From Methanobacterium sp. (GTDB lineage: Archaea; Methanobacteriota; Methanobacteria; Methanobacteriales; Methanobacteriaceae): 64,000 bases of DNA. Position numbers and translations under genes: made by a program. Shown here in pieces: positions 20,084 through 31,279 of the stretch. The notes below the pieces were generated by a model that did not search any database, was not told where the DNA came from, and saw only the letters and a list, made by a program, of their open reading frames with translations. Position 1 is the first letter of the stretch. Each line of letters opens with the position of its first letter. Location of the stretch: contig JASEIM010000006.1 in the NCBI GenBank assembly GCA_030017655.1, positions 1-64,000 of the forward strand, written 5' to 3'.

Positions 20084-21823
20084 TTATTCACCTGCCCTTT
20101 CTTCTGCTTCTCTATAGTATGGCACGCCATCAGCACTTTCAAGCTCTATTTTATACTCTCCAACCATTTCGGTAAGTCCACAGCCTGGCGGTACCATTGG
20201 AAGTATTTCTTCTGGGTCAATTGTTATATCGATAAGTGTTGGTTCTCCTGAGTTAATTGCATTTTTTAAGGTTTCTCTAACTTCACCCGGTTTTTCCACT
20301 CGGTATGCAGCTACTCCAAAGGCTTCTGCAAGTTTAACAAAATCAGGAACTTCTCCAAGATGGGTATGTGATAATCTCTTCTCGTAGAATAGCTTCTGCC
20401 ACTGTGCAACCATTCCCAGATATCTGTTATCTAAAATACAGATTACAACAGGGATATCATACTCTTTAATTGTTGCAAGGTCCTGTGAAACCATAAGGAA
20501 TCCTCCATCTCCACATACTGCAACAACATCACTTTCAGGTTTTGCGACTTTTGCCCCCATTGCTGCCGGGAATCCGAATCCCATAGTTCCAAGACCGCCT
20601 GATGATAGGAAGGTTCGGGGATGCCTTACTTTGAAATAATGGGCCATCCACATCTGATTTAAACCAACATCTGTTGTAACTATGGTTTCTTCATCTGTAG
20701 CCTGCATTATTTCTTTAATAACCTGCTGCGGTTTTAAAGGAACATCATCAAAGGAAGTTCTCGGTGTAGATGACCGTTTACAATTTTGTACATATCTCAT
20801 CCATTCATCAGTATTTCCACGAATATTGATCTGGCTAAGGGCTTTAATAAGATTTGAAAGAGTTATCTTTGCATCACCAACAATTGGGATATCTATATCC
20901 ACATTTTTCCCAATTTCTGCTGGATCAATATCTATGTGGATGATTTTAGCATTTTTAGCGAATTCTGCAACATTTCCAGTTGTCCTATCTGAAAATCTGC
21001 ATCCTACTGCAATCAGACAATCGCATTCATCAACCATAAAGTTTGAGGGCTTTGTCCCGTGCATTCCAAGCATACCCAGTGAATATGGATGATCTTCTGG
21101 GAAAGATCCTTTACCCAGTAGAGAGGTAACGACCGGTGCATCAATGATTTCTGAAAGTTTAAGAAGCTCTTCTGATGATCCAGATAGGATTACTCCACCA
21201 CCAGCAAGTATCACTGGCTTTTTAGAATTTGCAATTAAATTTGCAGCCCTTTTAATTTGTAATGGGTGGCCCTTTCTGGTGGGTTTATAGCCTGGTAAAT
21301 CAATTCTAACTTCTTTTTCCATGTCCAGCTCCTGTTCCTGAACATCTTTAGGTAAATCCACAACTACAGGTCCAGGTCTACCGGTTCCAGCGATATAGAA
21401 TGCAGATTTAATCATTCCGGGGATTTCCTGTGGAGTCATTGGCTGGAAGTTGTGTTTTGTAATGGGCATTGTCATTCCTATGGTATCAACTTCCTGGAAT
21501 GCATCATTACCAATAAGTCCTGTTGCAACCTGTCCAGCAATGGCTACTATTGGTGAAGAGTCCATGTATGCTGTTGCAATTCCTGTTACTAAATTTGTGG
21601 CTCCAGGACCGGATGTACCGATACATACTCCTACTTTTCCGGATGCCCTTGCATATCCATCTGCAGCATGGGCTGCACACTGTTCATGTCTTACTAAAAT
21701 ATGTTTCATGTCAGAATCATAGATTACGTCGTATAAAGGAAGTAAAACGCCTCCAGGATAACCAAAGACAACATCTACTCCCTGATCTGCGAGTGATTTA
21801 ATTAGCGCTTCGCCGCCTCTCAT
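20084..21823 (-). CDS. ilvB: Acetolactate synthase large (catalytic) subunit
   Basis: A 579-residue ThDP enzyme that condenses pyruvate with pyruvate or 2-oxobutyrate. The N-terminal domain has [14 protein letters not shown] and the catalytic Glu in [16 protein letters not shown]. The C-terminal ThDP-binding motif runs from CGDGGFLM to the asparagine in [10 protein letters not shown]. It precedes ilvN by one base in one operon. A GGTGT ribosome site lies before the ATG. It could also be used by other acetohydroxyacid synthases, but the ilvN partner supports IlvB. Confidence 0.96.
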   Translation of the reverse strand: MRGGEALIKSLADQGVDVVFGYPGGVLLPLYDVIYDSDMKHILVRHEQCAAHAADGYARASGKVGVCIGTSGPGATNLVTGIATAYMDSSPIVAIAGQVATGLIGNDAFQEVDTIGMTMPITKHNFQPMTPQEIPGMIKSAFYIAGTGRPGPVVVDLPKDVQEQELDMEKEVRIDLPGYKPTRKGHPLQIKRAANLIANSKKPVILAGGGVILSGSSEELLKLSEIIDAPVVTSLLGKGSFPEDHPYSLGMLGMHGTKPSNFMVDECDCLIAVGCRFSDRTTGNVAEFAKNAKIIHIDIDPAEIGKNVDIDIPIVGDAKITLSNLIKALSQINIRGNTDEWMRYVQNCKRSSTPRTSFDDVPLKPQQVIKEIMQATDEETIVTTDVGLNQMWMAHYFKVRHPRTFLSSGGLGTMGFGFPAAMGAKVAKPESDVVAVCGDGGFLMVSQDLATIKEYDIPVVICILDNRYLGMVAQWQKLFYEKRLSHTHLGEVPDFVKLAEAFGVAAYRVEKPGEVRETLKNAINSGEPTLIDITIDPEEILPMVPPGCGLTEMVGEYKIELESADGVPYYREAEERAGE

Positions 21824-22005
21824 AAAAACACCTTGATTAACTTTTTTGGTCTTGAAATTTAGACTTTAAATATCTATTTCTTTTAGAGAATAAATATTAT
21901 CTCTATCCCTATGTTGGCTAACTTAAGATATATAGTTAAGATAAAAAACATTAACTGTGAAATTAATTATCAGATTAAAGTTTATACAATTTGAGGTGGA
22001 TTTAT

Positions 22006-23316
22006 ATGAAAATACTTGTAGTAGGTACAGGGGCAAGGGAACACGCAATTTGTAAGGCGATTGAAGGAAATGCAGAATTATACTCGATTATGAGCAATAA
22101 AAATCCGGGAATAGCGAGAATATCCAAATTCCAGATTGGAAGCGAAAACGATATTGAGGGAGTTAAGAAATTTGCGGCTGATAATAACATTGATATGGCC
22201 GTAATTGGGCCTGAAGCTCCACTTGAGAAGGGTATTGTGGATGCACTTGAATCAATGGGCATAGGATGTGTTGGTCCCACCATGGAAGCGGCCAAAATAG
22301 AAACAGATAAGGTTTTTATGAGAAATTTGTTTGAAAATTACAAAATAGACGGTTCTCTGGTTTACAGAGTATTTGATAATTATGATGATATCAGTGATTT
22401 TATTGATGATTTTGGAGAGGACGTTGTAATCAAACCGGTTGGTTTAACTGGTGGAAAAGGCGTTAAAATAATGGGAGAGCAACTAAAGGATGCTGATGAA
22501 GCTAAAAAATATGCTAAAGAGGTAATAGATACTAAAATGGGAGGTCATGCACGAGTTGTTATTGAAGAAAGGGCGATTGGTGAAGAATTCACTGTTCAGG
22601 CTTTTGTTGATGGTAAAAATATTGCCCCAATGCCAGCGGTTCAGGATCATCCCTATGCATTTGAAGGTGATGAAGGCCCAATAACTGGGGGAATGGGTTC
22701 TTATTCTGATAAAGGTGGATTATTACCATTTTTAGATAAAAAGAGTTATGATAAGTCAGTTGGGATAATGGAGGATACTGTAAAGGCTATCAATAAAGAA
22801 GTAGGTCCTTACAGGGGATTTTTATATGGACAGTTCATGCTGGGTAGAGATGGCCCGAAGCTCATTGAGTACAATGCAAGATTTGGGGATCCTGAAGCAA
22901 TGAATGTTTTAGAGCTGCTTAAATCTAATTTTGTGGATATCTGTGAGGGTATTGTCAACGGGAACCTTAAGGGGGCTGAATTTGAGGATAAAGCGACTGT
23001 TTGCAAATATATAGTGCCCAAAGGATATCCTGGAAGTGCAGTCCCAAATCAGGTTATAGAAGTGGATGAAAAAAGGATAAATGATGCTGGTGCTCAGGTT
23101 TACTACGCAGCAGTTAATGAAAAGGATGGAAAGGTGTACAGTTCCTCTTCAAGGGCGTTAGGTCTTGTAGCAGTAGGTGAAACAATAGATGAAGCAGAAA
23201 AACTTTGCGAAAATGCTACAAAATATGTAAAAGGCGATATTTACCATAGAAGAGACGTTGGAACAGCTGATTTAATACAAAAAAGGATAAGACATATGGA
23301 GCAGCTTAAAAAATAA
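22006..23316 (+). CDS. purD: Phosphoribosylamine-glycine ligase
   Basis: A 436-residue ATP-grasp ligase of purine synthesis that joins glycine to phosphoribosylamine. The start [18 protein letters not shown], the ATP-grasp core [16 protein letters not shown], and [12 protein letters not shown] and [11 protein letters not shown] are all present. The ATG at 22006 follows GAGGTGGA by five bases. It is divergent from ilvB, and a TATA-like GATATATAG lies upstream at about 21929-21937. Confidence 0.95.
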   Translation: MKILVVGTGAREHAICKAIEGNAELYSIMSNKNPGIARISKFQIGSENDIEGVKKFAADNNIDMAVIGPEAPLEKGIVDALESMGIGCVGPTMEAAKIETDKVFMRNLFENYKIDGSLVYRVFDNYDDISDFIDDFGEDVVIKPVGLTGGKGVKIMGEQLKDADEAKKYAKEVIDTKMGGHARVVIEERAIGEEFTVQAFVDGKNIAPMPAVQDHPYAFEGDEGPITGGMGSYSDKGGLLPFLDKKSYDKSVGIMEDTVKAINKEVGPYRGFLYGQFMLGRDGPKLIEYNARFGDPEAMNVLELLKSNFVDICEGIVNGNLKGAEFEDKATVCKYIVPKGYPGSAVPNQVIEVDEKRINDAGAQVYYAAVNEKDGKVYSSSSRALGLVAVGETIDEAEKLCENATKYVKGDIYHRRDVGTADLIQKRIRHMEQLKK

Positions 23317-23342
23317 GGATGTTTTGAATATTGGAGTGAATT

Positions 23343-23849
23343 ATGCGAAATTTAGATGAATACATTCCTGAATTAAGTAATAAAGAAAAAATTCTAAAGA
23401 TTACAGAGAAAATAGTTAATAATGAGCTTAAAATAGATAAATATGAGAGTAAAAGGCCTATTATAAAACAGTGCATCAAAGAAATGGAGAATAAGATGTT
23501 TAGACTCCATAAAAAGTCTCGGGAATATCCGAAAAATCAGAAAATAGGGAATGAAATTGAAGATACTGAAAGTAAACTTAAAAAGGGAATTAAAATCCTC
23601 AACGGTTTAAATGATAAAATAATTCGCAAAGAGATTGCTTTAATAAAGCTTAAACAGGAAAGAAGGAAAGAGATTAAATCGGGACTCACAGAATACATGA
23701 GTAAAATTAATTCGAGGTATAAAAAACTTCAGGAAGAAGAGATTAGAGATAATGAACCCCATGAAGATAGAAAGAATGAATTAGAAAAAATTGAGAAGGA
23801 AATTGAGCATATTAAATGCCTGATTAATACAGAATTTAACGGTAAATAA
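23343..23849 (+). CDS. Coiled-coil hypothetical protein
   Basis: A 168-residue, highly charged protein almost entirely of predicted coiled coil (for example LEKIEKEIEHIKCLI near the C terminus), with no signal or membrane segment and no catalytic motif. TTGGAGTGAATT sets the ATG. It lies 27 bp after purD and about 90 bp before argF. I do not recognise a family. Confidence 0.65.
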   Translation: MRNLDEYIPELSNKEKILKITEKIVNNELKIDKYESKRPIIKQCIKEMENKMFRLHKKSREYPKNQKIGNEIEDTESKLKKGIKILNGLNDKIIRKEIALIKLKQERRKEIKSGLTEYMSKINSRYKKLQEEEIRDNEPHEDRKNELEKIEKEIEHIKCLINTEFNGK

Positions 23850-23945
23850 TTCACCTTGAAGATATAGAAAGATAAATATAGTAGGATTTAAATAAACAAT
23901 TATTTCAATGAATCTGGAAATGAATGAAAATTTGGAGTGAAATTA

Positions 23946-24851
23946 ATGAAACATCTTTTATCAATGGAGGATGCCCGGGATGAAGTGGATGAAATACTGA
24001 ATCTTGCAGGGAAATTTAAAAAGGGGGAAATCCCTGGAGAGCCGTTAGCCAAAAAATCACTGGCAATGATATTTGAAAAGGCATCTACAAGAACAAGGGT
24101 ATCTTTTGAAGTAGGCATGTATCAGCTAGGTGGAAACGCTCTTTATCTATCAAGAGATGACCTGCAGCTTGGCCGTGGTGAGATAATAGAAGATACGGCC
24201 AAAGCCATGAGTAGATATGTTGATGGCGTGATGATACGGGCCATAGAACATGATGATGTTTTAGAATTTTCACAAAATTCAAGTGTACCTGTAATAAACG
24301 GGCTTACAAACAGAGAACACCCCTGCCAGGCATTTGCAGACCTTTTAACAATATATGAAAGTAAAGGAAGCTTTGATGTGACGTTGTCTTACATTGGGGA
24401 TGGTAATAATGTTTGTAATTCCTTATTATTTGCATCTGCATTTGTGGGTATGGATATGAATGTTGTATGTCCTTCAGACTACAAACCAGACTTTGAAATT
24501 GTTAAAAAAGCCGAAGAATATGCAGAAATGTCAGGTTCAAAGATAAAAATTACTGATAACATTGAAGAAGGACTTAAGGGCTCTGATGTTATTTATACAG
24601 ATGTTTGGGTGAGTATGGGTGATGAAGCTGAAACATCTAAACGAATTAATGATTTAAAAAATTATCAGGTGAATAAAGAGGCTTTAAAACTTGCAGATCC
24701 AGATGTTATTGTGTTGCATTGTCTCCCAGCTATAAGAGGTCAGGAAATCACAGATGATGTTATTAATTCTGATCATTCTGTAATCTGGGATCAGGCTGAA
24801 AATAGATTGCATGCTCAAAAGGCAATTCTTTACAAGCTTTTAAAGGATTAA
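23946..24851 (+). CDS. argF: Ornithine carbamoyltransferase
   Basis: A 301-residue transcarbamylase making citrulline from ornithine and carbamoyl phosphate. STRTR binds carbamoyl phosphate, [11 protein letters not shown] is the second signature, and HCLPA carries the cysteine that contacts ornithine. The ATG at 23946 is preferred because GGAGTGA lies five bases upstream; the in-frame GTG at 23937 is inside that site. argS lies 1.6 kb away, the only other arginine-related gene here. Confidence 0.95.
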   Translation: MKHLLSMEDARDEVDEILNLAGKFKKGEIPGEPLAKKSLAMIFEKASTRTRVSFEVGMYQLGGNALYLSRDDLQLGRGEIIEDTAKAMSRYVDGVMIRAIEHDDVLEFSQNSSVPVINGLTNREHPCQAFADLLTIYESKGSFDVTLSYIGDGNNVCNSLLFASAFVGMDMNVVCPSDYKPDFEIVKKAEEYAEMSGSKIKITDNIEEGLKGSDVIYTDVWVSMGDEAETSKRINDLKNYQVNKEALKLADPDVIVLHCLPAIRGQEITDDVINSDHSVIWDQAENRLHAQKAILYKLLKD

Positions 24852-25284
24852 AATAGTTTATCTTTAATTTATTTGGCATTATTTTTTTATACTTTTAGAC
24901 GTATTGATAGTTAAAGAAAATGTTTCATAAGTATTTGCAGTAATAATACTTTGGATCATTGACATTTATTTTGATTTATATTAATTATTATTAGATGGCA
25001 TTTATCACCTTAAAAATTATGTATATGCTATTAAACCGTTTATTGAATATTATAAATGTTTAAATTATTTTTTATGTAAATATAATGTATTAAACAGGTA
25101 TTTTAAGCTTTTTTATTACTAATAATAATTTATTCTTATTTTTAGTTAGCGCTATCACTTATTTTACCTATTAAATCATTAATATGGTGTTTTATAAGGT
25201 AAGTAAACCATAACTTTAAATACTTATTTAATATATATCAGTAATAACGAATTAATTAATAAAAAATTAATAGGGAGTGGTAAT
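24852..25284. other. AT-rich gap before a TetR gene; no gene seen
   Basis: These 433 bases are very AT-rich, with many stops in all frames. They include a TATA-like ACTTTAAATACTT (about 25211-25223) and short AT palindromes such as ATTAATTAAT near the TetR start. No RNA structure or conserved ORF is visible. Confidence 0.4.
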
Positions 25285-25830
25285 ATGACTGATGAAACTA
25301 AAGAAAAATTAGTTGACGCGGCTTTAAAACTGTTTGCAGAAGAAGGATATGTCGGAACTAAAACAAGAATTATAGCTCATGAAGCAGGTTTTAGTGAAAT
25401 GACATTGTTCAGAAAATTTAAAACTAAAGAAAATCTATTTGACACAGTTTTGGTAGAAAAGAAGGAATTGATACTGGATGAAATATATTCAATATTTAAT
25501 AGAAATAAAGTAAAAGACCCGGCAGAGTCTTTTAGACTCCTAATTGAATATTTTTACAGATTAATTGAAGACCATTTCCAATGCATCAGTATATATGTTA
25601 ATGAAAGACGTAGAGTGTCTGATAGCATTCTTGAAGAATTTATTGACCATTTAAGCCAGTATTTAGAAAGAAAATATCCAGAAATTAAAATTAACAGCAG
25701 AGTATTTGCTTTTAATATACTATCATTTTTATATCTGCTTATACTGGATAAAAATATGGGATATAGTTTTGTTGATCATGAAAAAGCAGTTAAAGAATTT
25801 ATAGAGTATAATAAAGCTTTTCTTATTTAA
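25285..25830 (+). CDS. TetR/AcrR family transcriptional regulator
   Basis: A 181-residue repressor. The N-terminal HTH is canonical: EKLVDAALKLFAEEGYVGTK then AHEAGFSEMTLFRKFKTKEN. The C-terminal ligand domain is helical and has no recognised specificity. A GGGAGTGG ribosome site precedes the ATG. It is closely related by eye to the TetR at 46620 and to two decayed copies, one immediately downstream. Its target is unknown. Confidence 0.9.
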   Translation: MTDETKEKLVDAALKLFAEEGYVGTKTRIIAHEAGFSEMTLFRKFKTKENLFDTVLVEKKELILDEIYSIFNRNKVKDPAESFRLLIEYFYRLIEDHFQCISIYVNERRRVSDSILEEFIDHLSQYLERKYPEIKINSRVFAFNILSFLYLLILDKNMGYSFVDHEKAVKEFIEYNKAFLI

Positions 25831-25883
25831 TATTATAACAATTTTTTATTGTATAATTACTCAAATAAAAACTTATTAAGTTA

Positions 25884-25901
25884 TGTAACAGGATTGTTAC
25901 A
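25884..25901. promoter_or_regulatory. Palindrome before the decayed TetR copy
   Basis: TGTAACA-GGAT-TGTTACA is a perfect 7-bp-arm inverted repeat between the intact TetR gene and its decayed neighbour, in the position expected for a former TetR operator. Confidence 0.35.
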
Positions 25902-25913
25902 GATTTTTATCTG

Positions 25914-26457
25914 ATGAGTAAACAGATGATAAAATCATGGAAGCAGATTTGAAATTTTGTTCCTGAAAATGGATATGCAGGCGCTGGAACCAACTTATAG
26001 TTGAAAAAGCTGGTTTCAGTGAAATGACATTGTTCAGGAAGTTTAAAACTAAAAAAAATCTCTTTAACATGGTTTTAGTACGAAACCAGGAGAAGATTTT
26101 GAAGGATTTTGATTCAATTTTTCTTAATGAAGAGTTTGAAAATACCAGAGATTTTTTAGAATCATTAATGGATAAACTTGTTGATGTAATCGACAATAAC
26201 TATGAATTTGTTAAAATATTTCTAAATGAAAGATGTAGAATGACCGAGACAGTTATAGAGACATTTATAAAACATTTGGGAGAATACATCCAAAAAAAGC
26301 TCCTAATGATAAAATAGATTATCAATTATTGGCATTTACAATTTTAGTTTTTGTATACTTCCTGATTTTTGACAGACGTCAAGGGCGTCATTCTGTAGAT
26401 CATCAAAAAGCAATAGAAAGATTTGTAGATCATTCTACATTAATGCTTGAAGCTTAA
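25914..26457 (+). pseudogene. Decayed TetR-family gene (frameshifted)
   Basis: Homology to the TetR genes at 25285 and 46620 runs through several frames. The HTH appears as DKIMEA, then NGYAGAGTN in another frame, then EKAGFSEMTLFRKFKTKKNLF. The body continues as an open stretch (26024-26317), and after another shift the tail reads DYQLLAFTILVFVYFLIFD and VDHQKAIERFVDHS, stopping at 26455-26457. At least three indels and several stops interrupt it, so it cannot make a full protein. It probably arose as a tandem duplicate of the gene before it. Confidence 0.85.
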
Positions 26458-26483
26458 ACAATTTTAATCTGTAACTATTTTTT

Positions 26484-28166
26484 TTACATGGAGTTAGGGG
26501 CATTAATTCCAAGCAGTTCAAGACAATTTCTAATAGTGATTCTTGATTTATCGACTAAAACTAATCTCAGGGATTCTTCTTCTGTTCCTATTACTGGAAC
26601 TGACTTATAAAATCTGTTGAATGTCCCTGCAAGGTCTAAAGCATATTGGGCTATATTATGTACTCTTTTTATCCTTACAGATTCCTCAATCACTGAAGTG
26701 AACTTTGAAAGCATCTTTACGAGCTCTATTTCAGAAGGATGGCTTAAGTAATAGCTTTCAACAACTTTTTCTGCATTGAAATCTGCTTTTTCCAGTAATT
26801 TGCACGCACGTGCATGTGCATATTGTATGGAAGCGCAGCCACGCTCAAAACTTAACGCTTCATCCCATTTAAACACGATATGTTTTTCTGGAGATAATCT
26901 GGCGATAAAGTATCGTATAGCTCCAATTCCAATTTCTTCTGCTATTTTCATGGCAGACCATTTTTCAAGATCTTCTCTTCGTTTTTTAATCTCTAAATAG
27001 GCGCGTTCGACAGCTTCATCCATTAAATCATCAACTGAAATGAAAACACCCCTTCTTGTAGACATAGAACCTTCTGGAAGAGTTATGAATTCGTAAAATA
27101 TAACTTCCGGACTTTCAGCGCCTAATAATTTTAATGCTATACTCAACTGATCAATTGCGAGCTTATGATCAGATCCAAGCACATCAATCATTTCATCACT
27201 ATTTTCTGATTTTTCAAGATGATATGCGAGGTCTCTTGTTGAATAAAGAGAAGTTCCATCTGATCTTGTCAGTATAAGCTCTTTTTCTATCCCATAATCT
27301 TCAAGAGGTAGATAAAGGACTTCATTTCTTTCAGTGTAGCTACTTAAATCATCTAAAATCCTTTTAACAGTACCGTCTTTTACAAATTTACTTTCCCATA
27401 CATACTTATCGTGTGCAACGTTTAAACGTTCTGATGTAGCTTTTATGCCCTCTAAACATTTGCTTACAACATATTCGAAGTAATCAGCAAGTTCTTCGTC
27501 TTTCCCACTTTCATATCTTTTTAATAGCAGGTCAATTTCTGTTTTTAGTTCTTCATCGGCACGTAATTTTTCATTCACCTGGAAATAGATTTTCCCGATT
27601 TCATGGTCGACTTTTTCTTTTTCTTCTATTTTAAAATCAAAATTAAGGAGTCCCCAGACAATCATGGCAATTTGTCGCCCCATATCATTAACATAATACT
27701 GTGTTTCCACATTATATCCTGCAGATTTCAGCACACGGCTAAGGGAATCTCCTATTATGGAATTTCTAATATGGCCAATATGAAGCGGTCCATTTGGATT
27801 AGCTGAAGTGTGTTCAAGGATTATTTTTTCTTCTTTTTCTTCAAGCTGACCATAACTATCATTTATGCTCTCTAAAACCAGTTTTGAGAAATTATCATAA
27901 TTTATAAAGAAATTAATGTAAGGACCTTTCATTTCAACAGATTTAAATAATTCAGGAGTTTCTATAACATTTAAAATATCTTTAGTTATCTCTACTGGTG
28001 GTTTTTTCAACTTTTTTGCAAGCTGAAAAGACACTGTTGATGCAAGATCTCCTAAATCTGCATTTGGCGGTTCTTCAACTTTGATTTCTTCAGGCACTTC
28101 ATATTCTAGGGCTTTAATTGCATTCTCCAGGGATTTCACTGCTTCTTTTTCAAGTAATCTGTACAT
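26484..28166 (-). CDS. argS: Arginyl-tRNA synthetase
   Basis: A 560-residue class I aminoacyl-tRNA synthetase. The N-terminal tRNA-recognition domain is followed by the HIGH motif in [18 protein letters not shown]; a KMSKS-like segment is [10 protein letters not shown]; the C-terminal DALR anticodon domain begins near [29 protein letters not shown] precedes the ATG. It is complete and of normal length. Confidence 0.96.
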   Translation of the reverse strand: MYRLLEKEAVKSLENAIKALEYEVPEEIKVEEPPNADLGDLASTVSFQLAKKLKKPPVEITKDILNVIETPELFKSVEMKGPYINFFINYDNFSKLVLESINDSYGQLEEKEEKIILEHTSANPNGPLHIGHIRNSIIGDSLSRVLKSAGYNVETQYYVNDMGRQIAMIVWGLLNFDFKIEEKEKVDHEIGKIYFQVNEKLRADEELKTEIDLLLKRYESGKDEELADYFEYVVSKCLEGIKATSERLNVAHDKYVWESKFVKDGTVKRILDDLSSYTERNEVLYLPLEDYGIEKELILTRSDGTSLYSTRDLAYHLEKSENSDEMIDVLGSDHKLAIDQLSIALKLLGAESPEVIFYEFITLPEGSMSTRRGVFISVDDLMDEAVERAYLEIKKRREDLEKWSAMKIAEEIGIGAIRYFIARLSPEKHIVFKWDEALSFERGCASIQYAHARACKLLEKADFNAEKVVESYYLSHPSEIELVKMLSKFTSVIEESVRIKRVHNIAQYALDLAGTFNRFYKSVPVIGTEEESLRLVLVDKSRITIRNCLELLGINAPNSM

Positions 28167-28319
28167 AAATTCACCATATAATCATTATACATTAATGAGC
28201 TAATTTTAAGAAAATTATATTTCATATTAAGATATCAATAAAAAAATTATTAAAATATATTGTTTATCTGATTTCTGATCTTAAATATTTTTAACATAAA
28301 AAATCGTGAAAATAATTTG

Positions 28320-28765
28320 TTATAATCCTCTTATCCAGAGTGTTATATATCCAACTTTAGGTATAACAGCAGGACCATTATCTTCCATTTTAAATTTTGA
28401 AATGATCTGTTCCCTTTTAACCAAGACAGGGTCGGGTGAAGGATTGTTATCTCCTTTCATAAGGTACACGTCCCCTTCAGGTGTTTTGGTTATATTAATT
28501 ACTCTATGAATTACAGGCTGACCAAACCATGTGGCATTATATATTACTATGTCTCCAATTTTCACCTTATCTGGATTTTTTTAACTATTACTATATCGCC
28601 GCGGTAGAGCGCCGGTTCCATGCTACCGCCTGTAACTACATTCATTTTTGTATTTACTGGGCTTAAATTAGAATTCACAGAATATATTCCTATTATTCCA
28701 GCCACAAAAATAAAACCAATGATTACAACCGGTACGATTGAAATCAGTTTTTTCGATGATTTCAA
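28320..28765 (-). pseudogene. Signal peptidase I (SEC11-like), frameshifted in an A7 run
   Basis: Two overlapping frames make one archaeal signal peptidase. The first part (28765 to 28562, TTG start) holds the membrane anchor and the serine motif GGSMEPALYRGDIVI. The second (28565 to 28320) holds GDIVIYNATWFGQPVIHRV and [10 protein letters not shown]. The break is at a run of seven T (28576-28582; A on the coding strand). One extra base would restore a continuous VKKNPDKVKIGDIV aligned with the intact neighbour. Both halves are well conserved, so this is a very recent mutation, a sequencing error, or phase variation. The GTGA overlap could also allow separate translation of the second half, but without the serine. 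Confidence 0.75.
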
Positions 28766-28785
28766 AGGTCATTCTCCATATAAAT

Positions 28786-29178
28786 TTATAATCCCCTTAT
28801 CCATATGGTTATATACCCAATTTTAGGTATGATTAAAGGGTTATTATTTATAGTTATAACCTTTGAAATGATTTGCTCTCTTTTAACCAGGGAAGGATCA
28901 GGTGAGGGATTATTATCTCCTTTTATTAGATATAATTCGCCTTCAGACGTTTTTTTAATGTCAATAACCCGGTGAATTACGGGTTGATTATACCAGTCAG
29001 CATTATAAACTACTATGTCTCCATTCTCTATAACACCAGGATTTGTATCAATTATAACGATATCCCCTCGCTCCATGACTGGCTCCATGCTTCCAGAGAC
29101 AACTACATTCATGTGCTGGGCTAAAATAACTCCAATGAGTATAATGACAATATAAGTTGCAATTTCCTTAAGATCCAA
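28786..29178 (-). CDS. Signal peptidase I, archaeal SEC11-like
   Basis: A 130-residue membrane-anchored peptidase that removes signal peptides from exported proteins. An N-terminal helix (residues 5-20) precedes the catalytic serine in SGSMEP (Ser30); the histidine is in QPVIHRV (His69) and aspartates in [10 protein letters not shown] (Asp88, Asp94), the archaeal Ser-His-Asp arrangement. The start is a TTG (29176-29178) with AAGGGTGA five bases upstream. It lies directly upstream of a second, frameshifted copy, so the two arose by tandem duplication. Confidence 0.88.
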   Translation of the reverse strand: MDLKEIATYIVIILIGVILAQHMNVVVSGSMEPVMERGDIVIIDTNPGVIENGDIVVYNADWYNQPVIHRVIDIKKTSEGELYLIKGDNNPSPDPSLVKREQIISKVITINNNPLIIPKIGYITIWIRGL

Positions 29179-29244
29179 TTTTTCACCCTTACGGCGTTTT
29201 TTATACTATTATTTAAACTTTAAAAGGTTTATATTTTTGCTAAA

Positions 29245-30900
29245 TTATCTTAAAATAGCTCCTTTATCTGCAGAACTTGCAAGTTTTCTGTACCGTGAAA
29301 GCCAGCCTTTAACTTCTTTACTTGGAAGGATTACTTCTTCAAGTCTCTTTTTAATTTCATCTTCATCAAGTTTAACATCCAGTTTTCGATTATGCATGTC
29401 TATTTTTATTATATCTCCATCTTTTAAAGCAGCAAGAGGACCTCCTGCCATAGCTTCTGGAGATACGTGTCCTATACATGGTCCCCGTGTTCCTCCTGAA
29501 AATCTTCCATCTGTTATAAGTGCAACTGACTTAATGCCCATTCCAGATATGGCTGATGTTGGATTTAGCATTTCACGCATTCCAGGACCTCCTTTTGGTC
29601 CTTCATATCTTATTATAACTACGTCTCCTTCCTGAATTTCCTTATTAAAGACGGCAGAAACGCATTCATCTTCACTGTTGAAGACTTTTGCAGGCCCTTC
29701 GTGTTCCATCATATCTTCATCTACGGCACCTATTTTAACCACAGATCCTCTTGGAGCTAAATTTCCTTTTAATATGGCAAGTCCGCCCTCTTCATGTATA
29801 GGGTTATTTAATGGTCGTATAACTTCTTCGTTTAAGACTTTTGCATCTTTAATATTTTCTTTAAGAGTTTTTCCAGTACAGGTCATTACTTCTGGATTTA
29901 TTTTATCTTCTATTACTTTCAAGACTGCGGGTATGCCTCCAGCACGGTCTAAATCAAGCATTGTATGAATCCCAGAAGGACTCAGTTTGGTGATGTGAGG
30001 AATTTTTTTACCTAATAAGTCAAAAGTATCAAGATTTATATTAACTCCTTTATCCTCAAGTTCGCTTGCTATTGCAGGAATATGGAGCGTAGTATTTGTA
30101 GAACCTCCAAGAGCTAGATCCGCTGCTATAGCATTTTCAAATGCCTCTTGGGTCATTACTTTTGATGGATTTATATTTTTTTCCAGTAATTCTATTATTT
30201 TAGATCCAGATTCTCTTGCAAGTCTCATTTTTTTGGCATCAACTGCATGAGCTGTAGCACAATAGGGTAAACTCATCCCTAAAACTTCTGTTACGCATGC
30301 CATTGTGTTTGCAGTAAATAAACCTGCACATGAACCTGCTCCTGGACAGGCACATCTTTCCAGTTCGTCAATTTCTTCCATTGTCATTTTACCTGATGAA
30401 ACAGCGCCTACACCTTCATAAACATCAATTAGATCGACAGATTTCCCATGGAATTTACCTGGCTTCATTGGACCTCCTGTAACAAAGATTGAAGGAATAT
30501 CAAGTCTCGCTGCAGCCATAAGCATTCCTGGAACGACTTTATCACATGTGGGGATACAAACAAGTCCATCAAGCTGATGTGCTTGAGCCATGGTTTCTAC
30601 TGTATCGGCTATTATTTCACGGGAAGCAAGGGAATATTTCATTCCTTCGTGATTCATAGCTATACCGTCGCAAATAGCCATGGTATTAAATTCAAAAGGA
30701 ACACCACCGGCATGGCTTATTCCTATTTTAACTGCATCTGCAACTTCATTTAAATGAATATGGCCGGGAACAATGTCAGTAAAACTGTTTGCAACACCTA
30801 TAAATGGTTTATCCATTTCTTCATCTGTAACTCCGCATGCCCTTAGCAGAGATCTGTGGGGGGCTCTTTGCAGACCTTTTTTAATTGAATCACTTCTCAT
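29245..30900 (-). CDS. ilvD: Dihydroxy-acid dehydratase
   Basis: A 551-residue Fe-S dehydratase, third step of branched-chain amino acid synthesis. Cluster cysteines are seen in [11 protein letters not shown] and [19 protein letters not shown]. The [19 protein letters not shown] segment near the C terminus is the family signature. GTGATTCA precedes the ATG. It stands apart from the other ilv genes. Confidence 0.96.
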   Translation of the reverse strand: MRSDSIKKGLQRAPHRSLLRACGVTDEEMDKPFIGVANSFTDIVPGHIHLNEVADAVKIGISHAGGVPFEFNTMAICDGIAMNHEGMKYSLASREIIADTVETMAQAHQLDGLVCIPTCDKVVPGMLMAAARLDIPSIFVTGGPMKPGKFHGKSVDLIDVYEGVGAVSSGKMTMEEIDELERCACPGAGSCAGLFTANTMACVTEVLGMSLPYCATAHAVDAKKMRLARESGSKIIELLEKNINPSKVMTQEAFENAIAADLALGGSTNTTLHIPAIASELEDKGVNINLDTFDLLGKKIPHITKLSPSGIHTMLDLDRAGGIPAVLKVIEDKINPEVMTCTGKTLKENIKDAKVLNEEVIRPLNNPIHEEGGLAILKGNLAPRGSVVKIGAVDEDMMEHEGPAKVFNSEDECVSAVFNKEIQEGDVVIIRYEGPKGGPGMREMLNPTSAISGMGIKSVALITDGRFSGGTRGPCIGHVSPEAMAGGPLAALKDGDIIKIDMHNRKLDVKLDEDEIKKRLEEVILPSKEVKGWLSRYRKLASSADKGAILR

Positions 30901-31279
30901 TGAATCACATCTTGAAATTTTTCTCTAATTAATGCTTTATAATCGGCTTATTAGATAATATAAATTTAATTTATTCTTATTTTTAAATAAGCAGTGTTTT
31001 TGAATATTATATCCTTTTTTGAGGACTTATAAATTATAATTGTTCAAAACTGTTAATAAGATTTAAGCGTAAAATAATTTATAGTTTTAGTATTTATTAA
31101 TATGTGTCAGAATTCATATTGCGGGCAGAATTGAAATTTCATCATTTTTTACTTCATAGGTAAATAAAAGAAATGATGAATTTATAGAATCCATTTAAAC
31201 TTCATTTGTTATTTAGGTATTTTTGAATCATAATGGCTTCTCCCTCAAATATTTAAGATTCAAACAATAGATTATTATC
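30901..31279. other. Divergent promoter gap; inverted repeat, no gene
   Basis: This 379-bp gap separates ilvD (minus) from the MgtC-like gene (plus). It holds a spaced inverted repeat TTCATCATTT (31138-31147) and AAATGATGAA (31171-31180), and a TATA-like ATATTTAAGA (about 31249) placed to give a leaderless start for the downstream gene. No convincing ORF is seen. Confidence 0.4.

Noticed and set aside
28320..28565. The second half of the broken signal peptidase as a separate gene started by the GTGA overlap
   Set aside because: It lacks the membrane anchor and catalytic serine; the intact neighbour shows that both halves belong to one protein.
31114..31194. A 26-residue minus-strand ORF ending EVKNDEISILPAI, resembling the tail of MoaD/ThiS-like sulfur carriers
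   Set aside because: Too short to be a gene, it lacks the terminal Gly-Gly and has no ribosome site; it could be chance or a very old relic.
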